DNA from: Flavobacteriales bacterium
GTDB lineage: Bacteria; Bacteroidota; Bacteroidia; Flavobacteriales_F; PHOS-HE28
DNA: 64,000 nt
NCBI GenBank assembly: GCA_020635655.1
Contig: JACJZI010000010.1
Coordinates: 92,331-156,330, forward strand
Direction: 5' to 3'
Translations under genes and position numbers: made by a program
Shown here: positions 7,845-15,839 of the stretch, piece by piece
Layout: the number at the start of each line of letters is the position of its first letter
Numbering within the stretch: the first letter of the stretch is position 1
Notes under the pieces: generated by a model
Seen by the model: the letters and a program-made list of their open reading frames with translations, nothing else
Databases searched by the model: none
Told to the model about the DNA's origin: nothing

Positions 7845-9440
7845 ATGCGTTCTTTTTCGCGCATTCTTTCCGGCTGCTGCCTGTTGGCGGCCTTCTGCCT
7901 GTTCGGCGCTCGGGCCCATGCCCAGAGCGCCACCTCGGCGGGCACGGTCTTCTGGCTTGGCTACATGGAGAACCTCGATCTGGGCGGCAACGGTCCGCCT
8001 TATCTCTACGTGGTGGTGAATGCCCAGCAGAGCGCGCAGGTGATGCTGGAGGTGCCCGCCACCGGTGATGTCTTCCCCTACAGCGTGCCCGCAGGTGGCA
8101 GCACCGTGATCTATGTGCCTTCCAACTTCAGCTACCCCATCGGTGCGGAAGTGTATTACGACGATGGCCTGCGCATCACGTCGGACGTGCCGGTGACCGT
8201 GCACGCCATCCACCACCGCCTCTACTTCTCCGAGGCCACGCTGGTGCTCCCGTATCCGGAGCTGGGCACCGACTACCGGGTGGTGGCGGAAAAGGACGTG
8301 AACGACGCCAGCCCGAGCGAGTTCCTGGTGCAGGCCACGGCGGACGGCACAGAGGTGCAGATCACCCCGTCGGTGCCCACCAGCAGTTTCCGCCCGGCAG
8401 GAGTGCCCTTCACCGTGATGCTGGACGCCGGCAACACCTTCCAGCTGCAATCGTTCGACGACCTCACCGGCAGCGTGGTCACCGGGCTGGATGCCGCCAA
8501 GCCCATCGCCGTTTTCGGTGGTTCCAAGATGGGCCGCGTCACCTGCACGGCCGCCACCGATCACTTGTGGACGCAGCTGATGCCGACCACCTCCTGGGGA
8601 ACACATTTCGCCGTGGTGCCCTACAAGGACCGTGGAGGCGACATCTTCAAGGTGATCGCCCTGAACGATGGCACCACGGTGTCCGCCACCACGGGCCTCA
8701 CGCTTTCATTGAACGCGGGTGAATACGCCACGCCGCTGATCAGCGATCCGGCCCTGATCAGCAGCAATGCACCCATCGCCGTGGTGCAGTTCAACCAGAG
8801 CCAGGACTGCAATGGTGGCGCGCCGGGCGATGGCTGCATGGCCTTCATACCGCCGAGCGACCATCGCTCCCTGTCCAGCCGGTTCTGGTCGTTGACGGGC
8901 CCCGGCGGTGCCACCACCGGATGGACCCCGCTGCACACGCTGAACGTCGTTCTGCAAGCCAAGGCCGGCGCGCCGGCCGTGCTGCTGGACGGCGTGGACA
9001 TCGGACCGCAGTTCCAGCCCATGCCCGCAGCGGCCGGCTGGTTCTTTGTGCGGAAGGACATCGTGGAGGGACCGCATGTGCTGGAGAGCGCGAGCCCCTA
9101 CCAGGCGCAGGTCAGCGCGTTCGGTGATTACAACGGCCTCACCTTCTACACCGGCTACCAGGAGGAACTGGTGAGCACGGCGATCACAACGCCCGAACAG
9201 CCCGACGTGCTGGACCTCCTCGCCCCGGTGGGTGCGCCGTGGGTCTTCCAAGCTGCGCAGCCTTTCGCCCAAGGCACGCTCACCATCGTGGAGGCCACCG
9301 GCCGCGTCGTGCGGCAATGGTCCAACGTGCGCGACGGACAGGTGGTGCGGCATGATCTGGGCCCCGGTGCGTTCATCTACCTCTTCCATGATCGTCAAGG
9401 CGGTGTCCGCCAGCGCGGCCGGTTGGTGGTGATGCCATAG
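7845..9440 (+). CDS. Secreted IgGFc-binding-domain-like protein, probable T9SS cargo
   Basis: 531 aa from the ATG at 7845, which gives a proper signal peptide (MRSFSRILSGCCLLAAFCLFGARAHAQ); upstream in-frame codons are charged and unlikely. The body matches the IgGFc_binding pattern: GTVFWLGYMENL, VNAQQSAQVMLEVP, VTVHAIHHRLYFSEATLVLPYPELGTDYRV, then PIAVFGGSKMGRV and PIAVVQFNQSQDC. The C-terminal ~80 residues (TLTIVEATGRVVRQW...DLGPGAFIYLFHDRQG) look like a T9SS type A sorting domain, which would place it at the cell surface. The ligand is not known; the name of the domain does not prove antibody binding. Confidence 0.82.
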   Translation: MRSFSRILSGCCLLAAFCLFGARAHAQSATSAGTVFWLGYMENLDLGGNGPPYLYVVVNAQQSAQVMLEVPATGDVFPYSVPAGGSTVIYVPSNFSYPIGAEVYYDDGLRITSDVPVTVHAIHHRLYFSEATLVLPYPELGTDYRVVAEKDVNDASPSEFLVQATADGTEVQITPSVPTSSFRPAGVPFTVMLDAGNTFQLQSFDDLTGSVVTGLDAAKPIAVFGGSKMGRVTCTAATDHLWTQLMPTTSWGTHFAVVPYKDRGGDIFKVIALNDGTTVSATTGLTLSLNAGEYATPLISDPALISSNAPIAVVQFNQSQDCNGGAPGDGCMAFIPPSDHRSLSSRFWSLTGPGGATTGWTPLHTLNVVLQAKAGAPAVLLDGVDIGPQFQPMPAAAGWFFVRKDIVEGPHVLESASPYQAQVSAFGDYNGLTFYTGYQEELVSTAITTPEQPDVLDLLAPVGAPWVFQAAQPFAQGTLTIVEATGRVVRQWSNVRDGQVVRHDLGPGAFIYLFHDRQGGVRQRGRLVVMP

Positions 9441-9633
9441 CGGATGGGAAGAGGGAGGGCCGAAGGGACGCGGAGATGCAAGGCGGGCGTGGTGCCTGCC
9501 ACTATCCGCGACCCCGGGTCAAGCCCGTGGTGACAACGAGATCCTCACGGTCCGCCATGCCGCGAGGCATCCCTGCGGCGCCGCGCCCGTCATTCCTATG
9601 TTGCGATCGATCCACGACCCAGGCGAGACCACT

Positions 9634-11319
9634 ATGTGCAGACAGATCCTCCCGATGCTATTGCTTTTCGGTGTGTGCGCCCCAGGGCGGGCGAGCACCT
9701 ACATCCCGGACGTCAACTTCCGCAACTGGCTCATGGCGAACTACCCGGCGGCCATGAGCGGCAGCTACCTGGACGAGACCCATCCCGATGTGGTGAACAC
9801 CACCTTCCTGGACATCAGCAACCAGAACATCGCCGACATCACGGGCCTGGATGCGTTCCAGAACGTGGTGATCCTCGACATCCGGAACAACCAGATCACC
9901 GGGTCCCTGTATCCACCCGCTTTTTTGGAGTACCTCTTCTGCTCGTACAACCAGCTCAGCCACGTGGAGGTGCCGTTCCTGGCCCGGGAGGTCCGCGCGG
10001 ACCACAACCAGATCACGGGCGCGTTCGATATCGGGTTCGGCAGTGACCTCTACCTGCTGGATTGTTCGTTCAACCAGATCACCGAGCTCACCGGAGGGGA
10101 TCTGGGCCAGTTGGACCTGATCGATGCCTCGCACAACCAGATCACCCAGCTTGTACCCGTCAACTGGAACAATGCGCCGGACCTTCACGACTTCAGCCAC
10201 AACCTGATCACGGAGGTCACCCAGTTCGGCGCGGACGCGCTCGACATCAGTTACAACCTGATCGACTCCATCGGGGTCCTGTACGATGTTTCCTCCGTCT
10301 CCCGAACGGTCGATCTCAGCGGCAATCCCCTCAGCCATGGGATCGGTGGTCTCAACAGCGAATTGGAATGGCTGGTGATCGACAGTTCCCAGATCGCCTG
10401 CCTGCCCCGTTTGCCATTGGCCATGACGGACCTCTTCTGTCGCGGTACCAACGTGGGCTGCCTCCCCAACGTGCCACCCGGACTGGACACCGATCCCGCA
10501 CGGTTCGACTTCGCGCCGGTCGAATGCCTGCCGGCGGATCCCTGCTACTCCCCGGATCCCCGGGTGCATGTGGGCCTGTTCCTGGACGGTCCCTTCGACA
10601 AGGTGTCCGGCCTCATGCACGACAGTCTCCGCGCGCGCGGCCTGCTCCCCCTCAGCGAGCCGTATACGGCACTGGGCTATGGCTACGTCGGGTCATCGGC
10701 CGCCGGGGCGACGATCCCACCATCGCTGTTGGCCGTGTCCGGCAACGATGCCATCGTGGACTGGGTGATCGTGGAACTCCGCGACGGCAACTCCGCGAAC
10801 AGCAACACGGTGTGTTCCGTTCCCGCGCTCGTGCAGCGCGACGGCGACGTGGTGGACACCACCGGCACGAGCGTCCTGGAGTTCGTCGGCGTGGAATGGG
10901 GCGACTACTTCGTGGCGGTGCGGCACCGCAACCACCTCGGACTGGTCCCCCTCACCATCCATGCGTTCGGGGGTGAAGTGGAGGCCATCGACTTCCGCAA
11001 TGACGGCCTTACCGCCTGCTTCCCCAACGCGGCGCTCATCGACTACCAGAACGGTGGGCGGCAGACCATGTGGTGCGGAGATGCGACGTGGAACAAGCAA
11101 GTGGCCTACACCGGTGCCGGCAACGACCGCGATCCCGTACTCGTGGCCATCGGCGGCCTGGCTCCCACGCAGGTGGTGGATGGCATCTACGCCCAGGAGG
11201 ATGTGAACATGGACGGCATCATCAAGTACGCCGGCGCGGCCAACGACCGCGACCGCATCCTGCAGACCATCGGTGGCGCGCAGCCCACCGCGGTGCGCTC
11301 GCAGGTGCCGCAGTTCTGA
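9634..11319 (+). CDS. Secreted leucine-rich-repeat-like protein with C-terminal dockerin-like cassette
   Basis: 562 aa from the ATG at 9634, preferred because it gives a signal peptide (MCRQILPMLLLFGVC...). Residues ~20-270 hold irregular short repeats rich in Asn-Gln (FLDISNQNIADIT, ILDIRNNQITG, SFNQITEL, SHNQITQL, SHNLITEV), an LRR-like solenoid. Residues ~310-560 form a cassette shared with the proteins at 24.4 and 25.9 kb: GLFLDGPFD, LPLSEPYTALG, DAIVDWVIVELRD, PALVQRDGDVVD, YFVAVRHRNHLG, then two loops, GDATWNKQVAYTGAGNDRD and DVNMDGIIKYAGAANDRD, each followed by an IGG-x-x-PT motif. It ends at the cassette without an ordinary T9SS sorting domain. Confidence 0.85.
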   Translation: MCRQILPMLLLFGVCAPGRASTYIPDVNFRNWLMANYPAAMSGSYLDETHPDVVNTTFLDISNQNIADITGLDAFQNVVILDIRNNQITGSLYPPAFLEYLFCSYNQLSHVEVPFLAREVRADHNQITGAFDIGFGSDLYLLDCSFNQITELTGGDLGQLDLIDASHNQITQLVPVNWNNAPDLHDFSHNLITEVTQFGADALDISYNLIDSIGVLYDVSSVSRTVDLSGNPLSHGIGGLNSELEWLVIDSSQIACLPRLPLAMTDLFCRGTNVGCLPNVPPGLDTDPARFDFAPVECLPADPCYSPDPRVHVGLFLDGPFDKVSGLMHDSLRARGLLPLSEPYTALGYGYVGSSAAGATIPPSLLAVSGNDAIVDWVIVELRDGNSANSNTVCSVPALVQRDGDVVDTTGTSVLEFVGVEWGDYFVAVRHRNHLGLVPLTIHAFGGEVEAIDFRNDGLTACFPNAALIDYQNGGRQTMWCGDATWNKQVAYTGAGNDRDPVLVAIGGLAPTQVVDGIYAQEDVNMDGIIKYAGAANDRDRILQTIGGAQPTAVRSQVPQF

Positions 11320-11378
11320 AACAGCGGGATCCCTCCGGGACCGCCATCGCGAGCAGGGCTGTGCACCCAACAGCCTGC

Positions 11379-11458
11379 GAAGCGATCTCCCCTCCCGATG
11401 ACGAGATCGCTTCGGACGGCTCGATCGCCTCGGCCTCCGGCCTTGGCGGTCTTCACCG
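11379..11458. repeat. 80-bp palindromic repeat, copy 1
   Basis: Identical over all 80 bp to 11616-11695. It begins with GAAGCGATCTC, a 13-nt spacer, and the perfect inverted copy GAGATCGCTTC, so the left end can form an 11-bp stem. The wider pattern (CATCGCGAG... before GAAGCGATCTC) resembles repeats I recall from many Bacteroidota genomes. It may act as a REP-like element or terminator. Confidence 0.88.
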
Positions 11459-11615
11459 CTACTCGCCGTGAGTTCCCCTCCCAGGATCGAACGCTCGATC
11501 CGGTCGCATAGGGAGGGGACAGGGGGAGGGTTCTTCTTTCTTATGCAGATGGTGGAAAGTGATCTGCTCTCTTCCCTATTCGTCATCGCGAGGGTTCGCG
11601 ACGCAGGAGCGACCC

Positions 11616-11695
11616 GAAGCGATCTCCCCTCCCGATGACGAGATCGCTTCGGACGGCTCGATCGCCTCGGCCTCCGGCCTTGGCGGTCTTCACCG
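11616..11695. repeat. 80-bp palindromic repeat, copy 2
   Basis: Exact second copy of the 80-bp element at 11379-11458, 237 bp downstream in the same orientation. Here it is preceded by CGTCATCGCGAGGGTTCGCG, the more complete form of the flanking motif. Identity over 80 bp in non-coding DNA implies recent duplication or sequence homogenisation. Confidence 0.88.
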
Positions 11696-11760
11696 ATCCT
11701 CGCGAAGACGTATTGCGTGGAGTGCGGTGTTCGCCACCACCCACCTCCACTCCATCCCCC

Positions 11761-11838
11761 GCAGGGTCTCCGCCTCGGGGCCCTGCGGTATCCATGGAAT
11801 GCTTGAACAGCAGGGTCCACTTCGTGCGACCCAGCGGG
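11761..11838. repeat. Dispersed ~78-bp repeat, copy 1 (degenerate right end)
   Basis: Similar along its length to 13364-13441: both start GCAGGGTCTCCGC and share CAGCAGGGTCCACTTCGTG. In this copy the right terminus reads GCGACCCAGCGGG and no longer pairs perfectly with the left end. It lies between two secreted-protein genes. Confidence 0.72.
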
Positions 11839-11900
11839 AGAAAGAGATACCTTGGTCATGCGTTCGGTTCCGATCGCATTCACCCAACCCTTCCCACCCC

Positions 11901-13325
11901 ATGTCGCACACGACCATCCCCCTTGCTGTATCCCTATCCGGCCGCTCGAAGAAGCGTTCTACCAGCCTGGCGATTGGCGTTCTCATCGGGCTCGCCCAGG
12001 CGCAGGCCCAGGAGGCCAACATCTGGTACTTCGGCAACCAGGCGGGGATCGACTTCAACAGCGGTGCGCCGGTGGCCTTGTTGAACAGTTCGATGAACTC
12101 CGTTGAGGCCAGCGGATCGATCAGCGACCAGAATGGCGATCTCCTCTTCTACACCAACGGCGGGCCGGTGGTGACCTCCTCGAACTACAACGTGGGTAGG
12201 GTCTGGAACAGGAACCACACGATGATGACGAACGGCAACCTCGCGGGCAGCGGAGGATGCAACAGCGCCCGGCAAGGGGCCCTGATCGTGAAGGATCCCG
12301 GCAACGCCGACCTCTATTACATCTTCACGACCGACTGCTACGAGGACAACCTGGTGGGCGGCCTGCGCTATGATGTGGTGGACATGACCGGTTCCGGCGG
12401 AATGGGCCAGGTGCTGAGCATCGGCGATACGGTGTATTCGGGCATCACCGAGTCGATGGCGGGGATCAGGCATGCCAACGGCATCGATGTGTGGGTGCTC
12501 GTGCACGGATTGAACAACAATGAATTCCACGCGTTCCTGGTGACGGCCAACGGCGTGGCGGCGCCCGTGACCACGGCGATCGGTCCGAACATGAGCAGCC
12601 AGCCGGGCGACATCACGGCGAACCGTTTCAGCACACGCGTACACTATGGCGGGAACAACACCTCTTCGCTCTACGACTTCGACCCGGCCACAGGCATCCT
12701 ATCGAACTATCTGAATTTGGGGCAGAACGGCTTCGGTTCCGCGTTCTCGTACAGCGGAAACTACCTCTACACCTGCGAATTCCAGGTGCAGCGGCGCGTG
12801 TTCCAATATGATCTGCTGGCCACCGATATCGTGGCGAGCGAGCAGGTGATCGGCAGTGGCATCGCCCTGCAGGGAGGGTTGCAGTTGGCACCCGATGGCA
12901 AGATCTACATGGCCCGCGGCAGCCAGGGGTCCATCGGGGTGATCAACAACCCCGAACTGGCGGGTGTGGCGGCCGACTTCCAGGACGAGGGCTTCTACCT
13001 GGGCGGGCGGACCTGCGCCAACGGCCTGCCCACCTTCGTGAACGATCTGGTGCAACCGGTGACCACGGGCATCGATGCGGTGACGGCACCGACCGCCCTG
13101 TCGTGCACGTTGCTGGACGGCGACCTGGTGATCCGCGCGCGGTCGGGCAACAGCGTGGGGCGTTATGCGATCTATCGGAACGACGGCAGCCTGGTGCGCG
13201 AGGGCCGGTCGAACGGTGCGAATACGTCGGTGCGCATCGCCGGCGATGGACCGGGGCTCTATGTGGTGCGGCTCACCAACGGCTCGGGCCAGGAGTTCAG
13301 CAGCAGGTACGTGTTGTGCGAGTAG
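11901..13325 (+). CDS. Secreted beta-propeller-like protein with T9SS-type C-terminus
   Basis: 474 aa from the ATG at 11901, which precedes an N-terminal signal region (SLAIGVLIGLAQAQAQ). The mature protein opens with ANIWYFGNQAGIDFNSG, typical of Bacteroidota surface proteins built of propeller blades; recurring strands such as GDLLFYTNGG, LIVKDPGNADLYYIFTTD, GIRHANGIDVWVLVHG and GLQLAPDGKIYMARG fit that fold. The last ~75 residues (LSCTLLDGDLVIRA...RYAIYRNDGSLVREG...GPGLYVVRLTNGSG) look like a sorting domain. Substrate or function is unknown. The frame continues upstream through repeat DNA, but those codons are not protein-like. Confidence 0.82.
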   Translation: MSHTTIPLAVSLSGRSKKRSTSLAIGVLIGLAQAQAQEANIWYFGNQAGIDFNSGAPVALLNSSMNSVEASGSISDQNGDLLFYTNGGPVVTSSNYNVGRVWNRNHTMMTNGNLAGSGGCNSARQGALIVKDPGNADLYYIFTTDCYEDNLVGGLRYDVVDMTGSGGMGQVLSIGDTVYSGITESMAGIRHANGIDVWVLVHGLNNNEFHAFLVTANGVAAPVTTAIGPNMSSQPGDITANRFSTRVHYGGNNTSSLYDFDPATGILSNYLNLGQNGFGSAFSYSGNYLYTCEFQVQRRVFQYDLLATDIVASEQVIGSGIALQGGLQLAPDGKIYMARGSQGSIGVINNPELAGVAADFQDEGFYLGGRTCANGLPTFVNDLVQPVTTGIDAVTAPTALSCTLLDGDLVIRARSGNSVGRYAIYRNDGSLVREGRSNGANTSVRIAGDGPGLYVVRLTNGSGQEFSSRYVLCE

Positions 13326-13363
13326 CCCGATCTCCGTCGTTCAGCCCATACCGCTCATCCATC

Positions 13364-13441
13364 GCAGGGTCTCCGCTTCGGGACGCTGCGGTATCTCTTA
13401 AGCGACCGAGCAGCAGGGTCCACTTCGTGAGACCCTGCAGG
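13364..13441. repeat. Dispersed ~78-bp repeat, copy 2, with perfect 10-bp terminal inverted repeats
   Basis: GCAGGGTCTC at 13364-13373 is the exact reverse complement of GAGACCCTGC at 13429-13438, giving a ~75-bp element with matching ends. It resembles 11761-11838. The structure is MITE-like or a long hairpin; it sits just after the stop of the beta-propeller-like gene and could also end its transcript. Confidence 0.75.
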
Positions 13442-13517
13442 GGACAAACACCTGTGCCGGACCGTTCTTACCCAAAGTCAACGGATCGGGCGGTCGGGCC
13501 GCGGGAGCTTTGCCGCC

Positions 13518-14492
13518 ATGAACAACACGCACATGAAAGCGGCGGTCTACACCCGCTACGGCAGCCCCGAGGTCCTTTCCATCGCCCAGGTGGCGCGCCC
13601 CGAACCCCGGGAGAATGAAGTACGGATCCGCATCCACGCCACCACCGTCACCTCCGGTGATGTGCGCCTGCGCAAGGCGGACCCTTTCCTCATCCGGTTC
13701 TTCTCCGGCCTCTTCACCCCCAAGGCGCCCATCCTGGGGCACGAGTTGGCCGGTGTGGTGGATGCCGTGGGCGGCAAGGTCACCAAGTTCCAGGTGGGCG
13801 ACCGCGTCTTCGGCACCACCGGTATGCGCTCCGGCACGCACGCCGAGTACATCTGCATGGCGGAGGACGGTGCCATCGCGCGCACACCGGATCACGTGGC
13901 GCACGGCGAAGCGGCCACGCTCGCCATCGGCGCGCTCACGGCCCAACACTTCCTCCAGGCGGTGAAGCTCCAGCGCGGCGAGCACATCCTGATCCACGGC
14001 GCCTCGGGCAGCATCGGCAGCGCGGCGGTCCAATTGGCGAAGGCCATGGGTGCCACCGTCACCGCGGTGTGCAGCACCGCCAACGTGGAGCTGGTTCGCA
14101 CCCTCGGGGCGGACCACGTGATCGACTACCGGAAGACCGAATTCACCAAGGGCGGCGCCACCTACGATGTGGTCTTCAGCACCGTGGGCCACACCAGCTT
14201 CACCGCCTGCAGGCACCTGCTGGCCGCCAACGGCCGGTACGTCACCAGCAGTGCCGCCGGATCGGACTATGGGCACATGCTGAAAAGCAAGTTGTTCGGC
14301 GGTCCCCGGGTGATCGGCGGGATCTCCAAAGGCGGCGCGGAAGGCATCGCGCAGATCCGAGACCTGGTCGGCGCGGGCAAGCTGAAGGCCGTGATCGACC
14401 GGCACTTTCCGCTGCGCGCCATCGTGGATGCGCACCGCTACGTGGACCAGGGCCACAAGCGCGGCAACGTGGTGATCGACGTGGCGGCCTAG
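13518..14492 (+). CDS. Zinc-independent MDR-family NAD(P)H oxidoreductase (quinone oxidoreductase-like)
   Basis: 324 aa. Medium-chain dehydrogenase/reductase fold: GroES-like N-terminal domain (MKAAVYTRYGSPEVLSIAQV, GHELAGVVDAVGGKVTKFQVGDRVFG) and a Rossmann domain with ILIHGASGSIGSAAVQLAKAMGATVTAV, where the AxGxxG variant suits NADP(H). The catalytic zinc Cys-His set of alcohol dehydrogenases is not evident, which fits quinone oxidoreductase or enoyl reductase relatives. Soluble cytoplasmic enzyme; physiological substrate unknown. It converges on the Crp-family gene with only 2 bp between stops. Confidence 0.88.
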   Translation: MNNTHMKAAVYTRYGSPEVLSIAQVARPEPRENEVRIRIHATTVTSGDVRLRKADPFLIRFFSGLFTPKAPILGHELAGVVDAVGGKVTKFQVGDRVFGTTGMRSGTHAEYICMAEDGAIARTPDHVAHGEAATLAIGALTAQHFLQAVKLQRGEHILIHGASGSIGSAAVQLAKAMGATVTAVCSTANVELVRTLGADHVIDYRKTEFTKGGATYDVVFSTVGHTSFTACRHLLAANGRYVTSSAAGSDYGHMLKSKLFGGPRVIGGISKGGAEGIAQIRDLVGAGKLKAVIDRHFPLRAIVDAHRYVDQGHKRGNVVIDVAA

Positions 14493-14494
14493 GT

Positions 14495-15082
14495 TCAGCG
14501 TGCCGCCTCCTTCGCCACGATCCGCTTGCGGATGCGGCTGAGGGATTCGGGCGTGACGCCGAGGTAGCTGGCCAGCAGGTATTGCGGCACGCGCTGCGGC
14601 AGGTCGGGCCGCTCGGCCATCAGGTCCAGGTAGCGCTGTTCGGGGGTCTTGGTGATGAAGCCCGCGAGCTTCTCCTGATGCGCGCCGAAGTCGCTCTCGA
14701 TGGACACCCGGCAGCTGCTCTCCAGTTTCGGGTATTTGCCAAAAAGCTCCCGTTCGGCCGCATAGCTCCACACCACCAGCGTGCAATCCTCCACGCACGC
14801 CAGGTAGTGGTTGGCCGGCACCTGATGGATGAAGCTGTAGAGCGAGGCCACGGGCTGCCCCTCGGTGTAGAATTCGGTGGTGCGCAGGTCGCCGTCCACG
14901 TCGTAGTACATGTGCACGCAGCCCTCCAGGCAGTACCAGGATGCGGTGGCCACGTCACCCGCCTTCAGCAGCACGGTGCCCTTCTTGAACCGCTTGATCG
15001 GCACCAGGCGGTCCATGTCCCGCGCCTCGTCGGGCGAGAGCAGTTCGGCCATGCCGGGCAGTTGGGAGGGCTTGAGGTCCAT
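14495..15082 (-). CDS. Crp/Fnr family transcriptional regulator
   Basis: 195 aa from the ATG at 15082 (MDLKPSQLPGMAELL). The N-terminal part is a cyclic-nucleotide-binding-like beta roll (FKKGTVLLKAGDVATASWYCLEGCVHMYY...EGQPVASLYSFI). The C-terminal helix-turn-helix reads VPQYLLASYLGVTPESLSRIRKRI. The PEQRYLDLM hinge motif is typical of Bacteroidota Crp-like regulators. No Cys cluster for an FeS centre of the FNR type is seen. An adenylate cyclase occurs at 33.6 kb, but that this protein binds cAMP is only a possibility. A TATCTTGC promoter-like box lies at 15098-15105. Confidence 0.88.
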   Translation of the reverse strand: MDLKPSQLPGMAELLSPDEARDMDRLVPIKRFKKGTVLLKAGDVATASWYCLEGCVHMYYDVDGDLRTTEFYTEGQPVASLYSFIHQVPANHYLACVEDCTLVVWSYAAERELFGKYPKLESSCRVSIESDFGAHQEKLAGFITKTPEQRYLDLMAERPDLPQRVPQYLLASYLGVTPESLSRIRKRIVAKEAAR

Positions 15083-15176
15083 GGCGGTGTGGCATGGGCA
15101 AGATACGGATCGGGGTATAGCACCGCCGGTGCACGTTTTGCAAGCCGTCCGGGGGGAGTCTCGGAAGCGATCTCCC

Positions 15177-15758
15177 TCAGAGCTCGGTACCTCCCTTACG
15201 CAGTTGGTACAAGCGCTCACTGAACCCGCCGTTCTCCTCGAAGTCGCGACCCAGGCGTTGCAGTTGGCGGTCGAGCAGGGCGATGGCCACGTTGGACAGG
15301 ATGCTGCCGATGTTGCCGGCGATCTCGGCCACGCTTCGATCCGGATGGCGGGTGTAAACCTCCCTGGTCCATTTGGTGAGTGCATCCGCATCGGCAAGTC
15401 GCCGATCGATGAGCTCCTGGCGAACGGGATCATCGCTCGGCCACTCCTTCAACTTGTTCTGTCGGAGGAACGACTGGTAGTCCTTGCGCAATTCCGTCTG
15501 GCTGGCCTTCGCGACATTGGTCAGGTTCATCTCCACCTTCTTGGAGGTCGCGCTGAACACACTGCCTTCGGCGATGTTCCGGCTGCCGCTGCGTGCGGCT
15601 TGTTCCATCTGATCACGGGTACGGCTGCCCGGCTCGATGAACTTCTTCGTGAAGCGCACCGTGAAGTCATAAAGCAGCTCGGCCACCTGATACCCCACGA
15701 GCTTCTCGAAGCCGCCGCTCTTGGGAAACACCTTGCTGTTGGGTGGGCGTTCGGGCAT
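15177..15758 (-). CDS. Four-helix-bundle suffix-domain protein
   Basis: 193 aa starting MPERPPNSKVFPKSGGFEKL at 15758. The pattern LVGYQVAELLYDFTVRFTKKFI, DQMEQAARSGSRNIAEGS and a later helix with ELRKDYQSFLRQNKL is that of the four-helix-bundle family related to 23S rRNA intervening-sequence proteins, here with the longer suffix version. The family has no established enzymatic role; members are suggested to bind nucleic acid. A TACCTTGC box is only 4 nt before the start codon (15763-15770). Stands alone between two unrelated genes. Confidence 0.8.
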   Translation of the reverse strand: MPERPPNSKVFPKSGGFEKLVGYQVAELLYDFTVRFTKKFIEPGSRTRDQMEQAARSGSRNIAEGSVFSATSKKVEMNLTNVAKASQTELRKDYQSFLRQNKLKEWPSDDPVRQELIDRRLADADALTKWTREVYTRHPDRSVAEIAGNIGSILSNVAIALLDRQLQRLGRDFEENGGFSERLYQLRKGGTEL

Positions 15759-15839
15759 GGTGGCAAGGTAGCACGGTGCCGTTTTTGTGGACGGGGTAGC
15801 GGCACTCCGTCCACCCGTGTCCACCGGGGGGCGCTGGTT

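Larger units (their letters stand above)
11320..11900. other. Intergenic region rich in short palindromic repeats
   Basis: 580 bp between two secreted-protein genes. It contains two identical 80-bp repeats and one copy of a separate ~78-bp repeat, listed individually. The remaining sequence shows no gene I can support; open frames here are repeat-derived and lack coding character. Confidence 0.7.

Noticed and set aside
11379..11695. Direct repeats considered as a CRISPR array
   Set aside because: Only two 80-bp copies, a single 157-bp gap between them, no regular spacers and no cas genes in the window.
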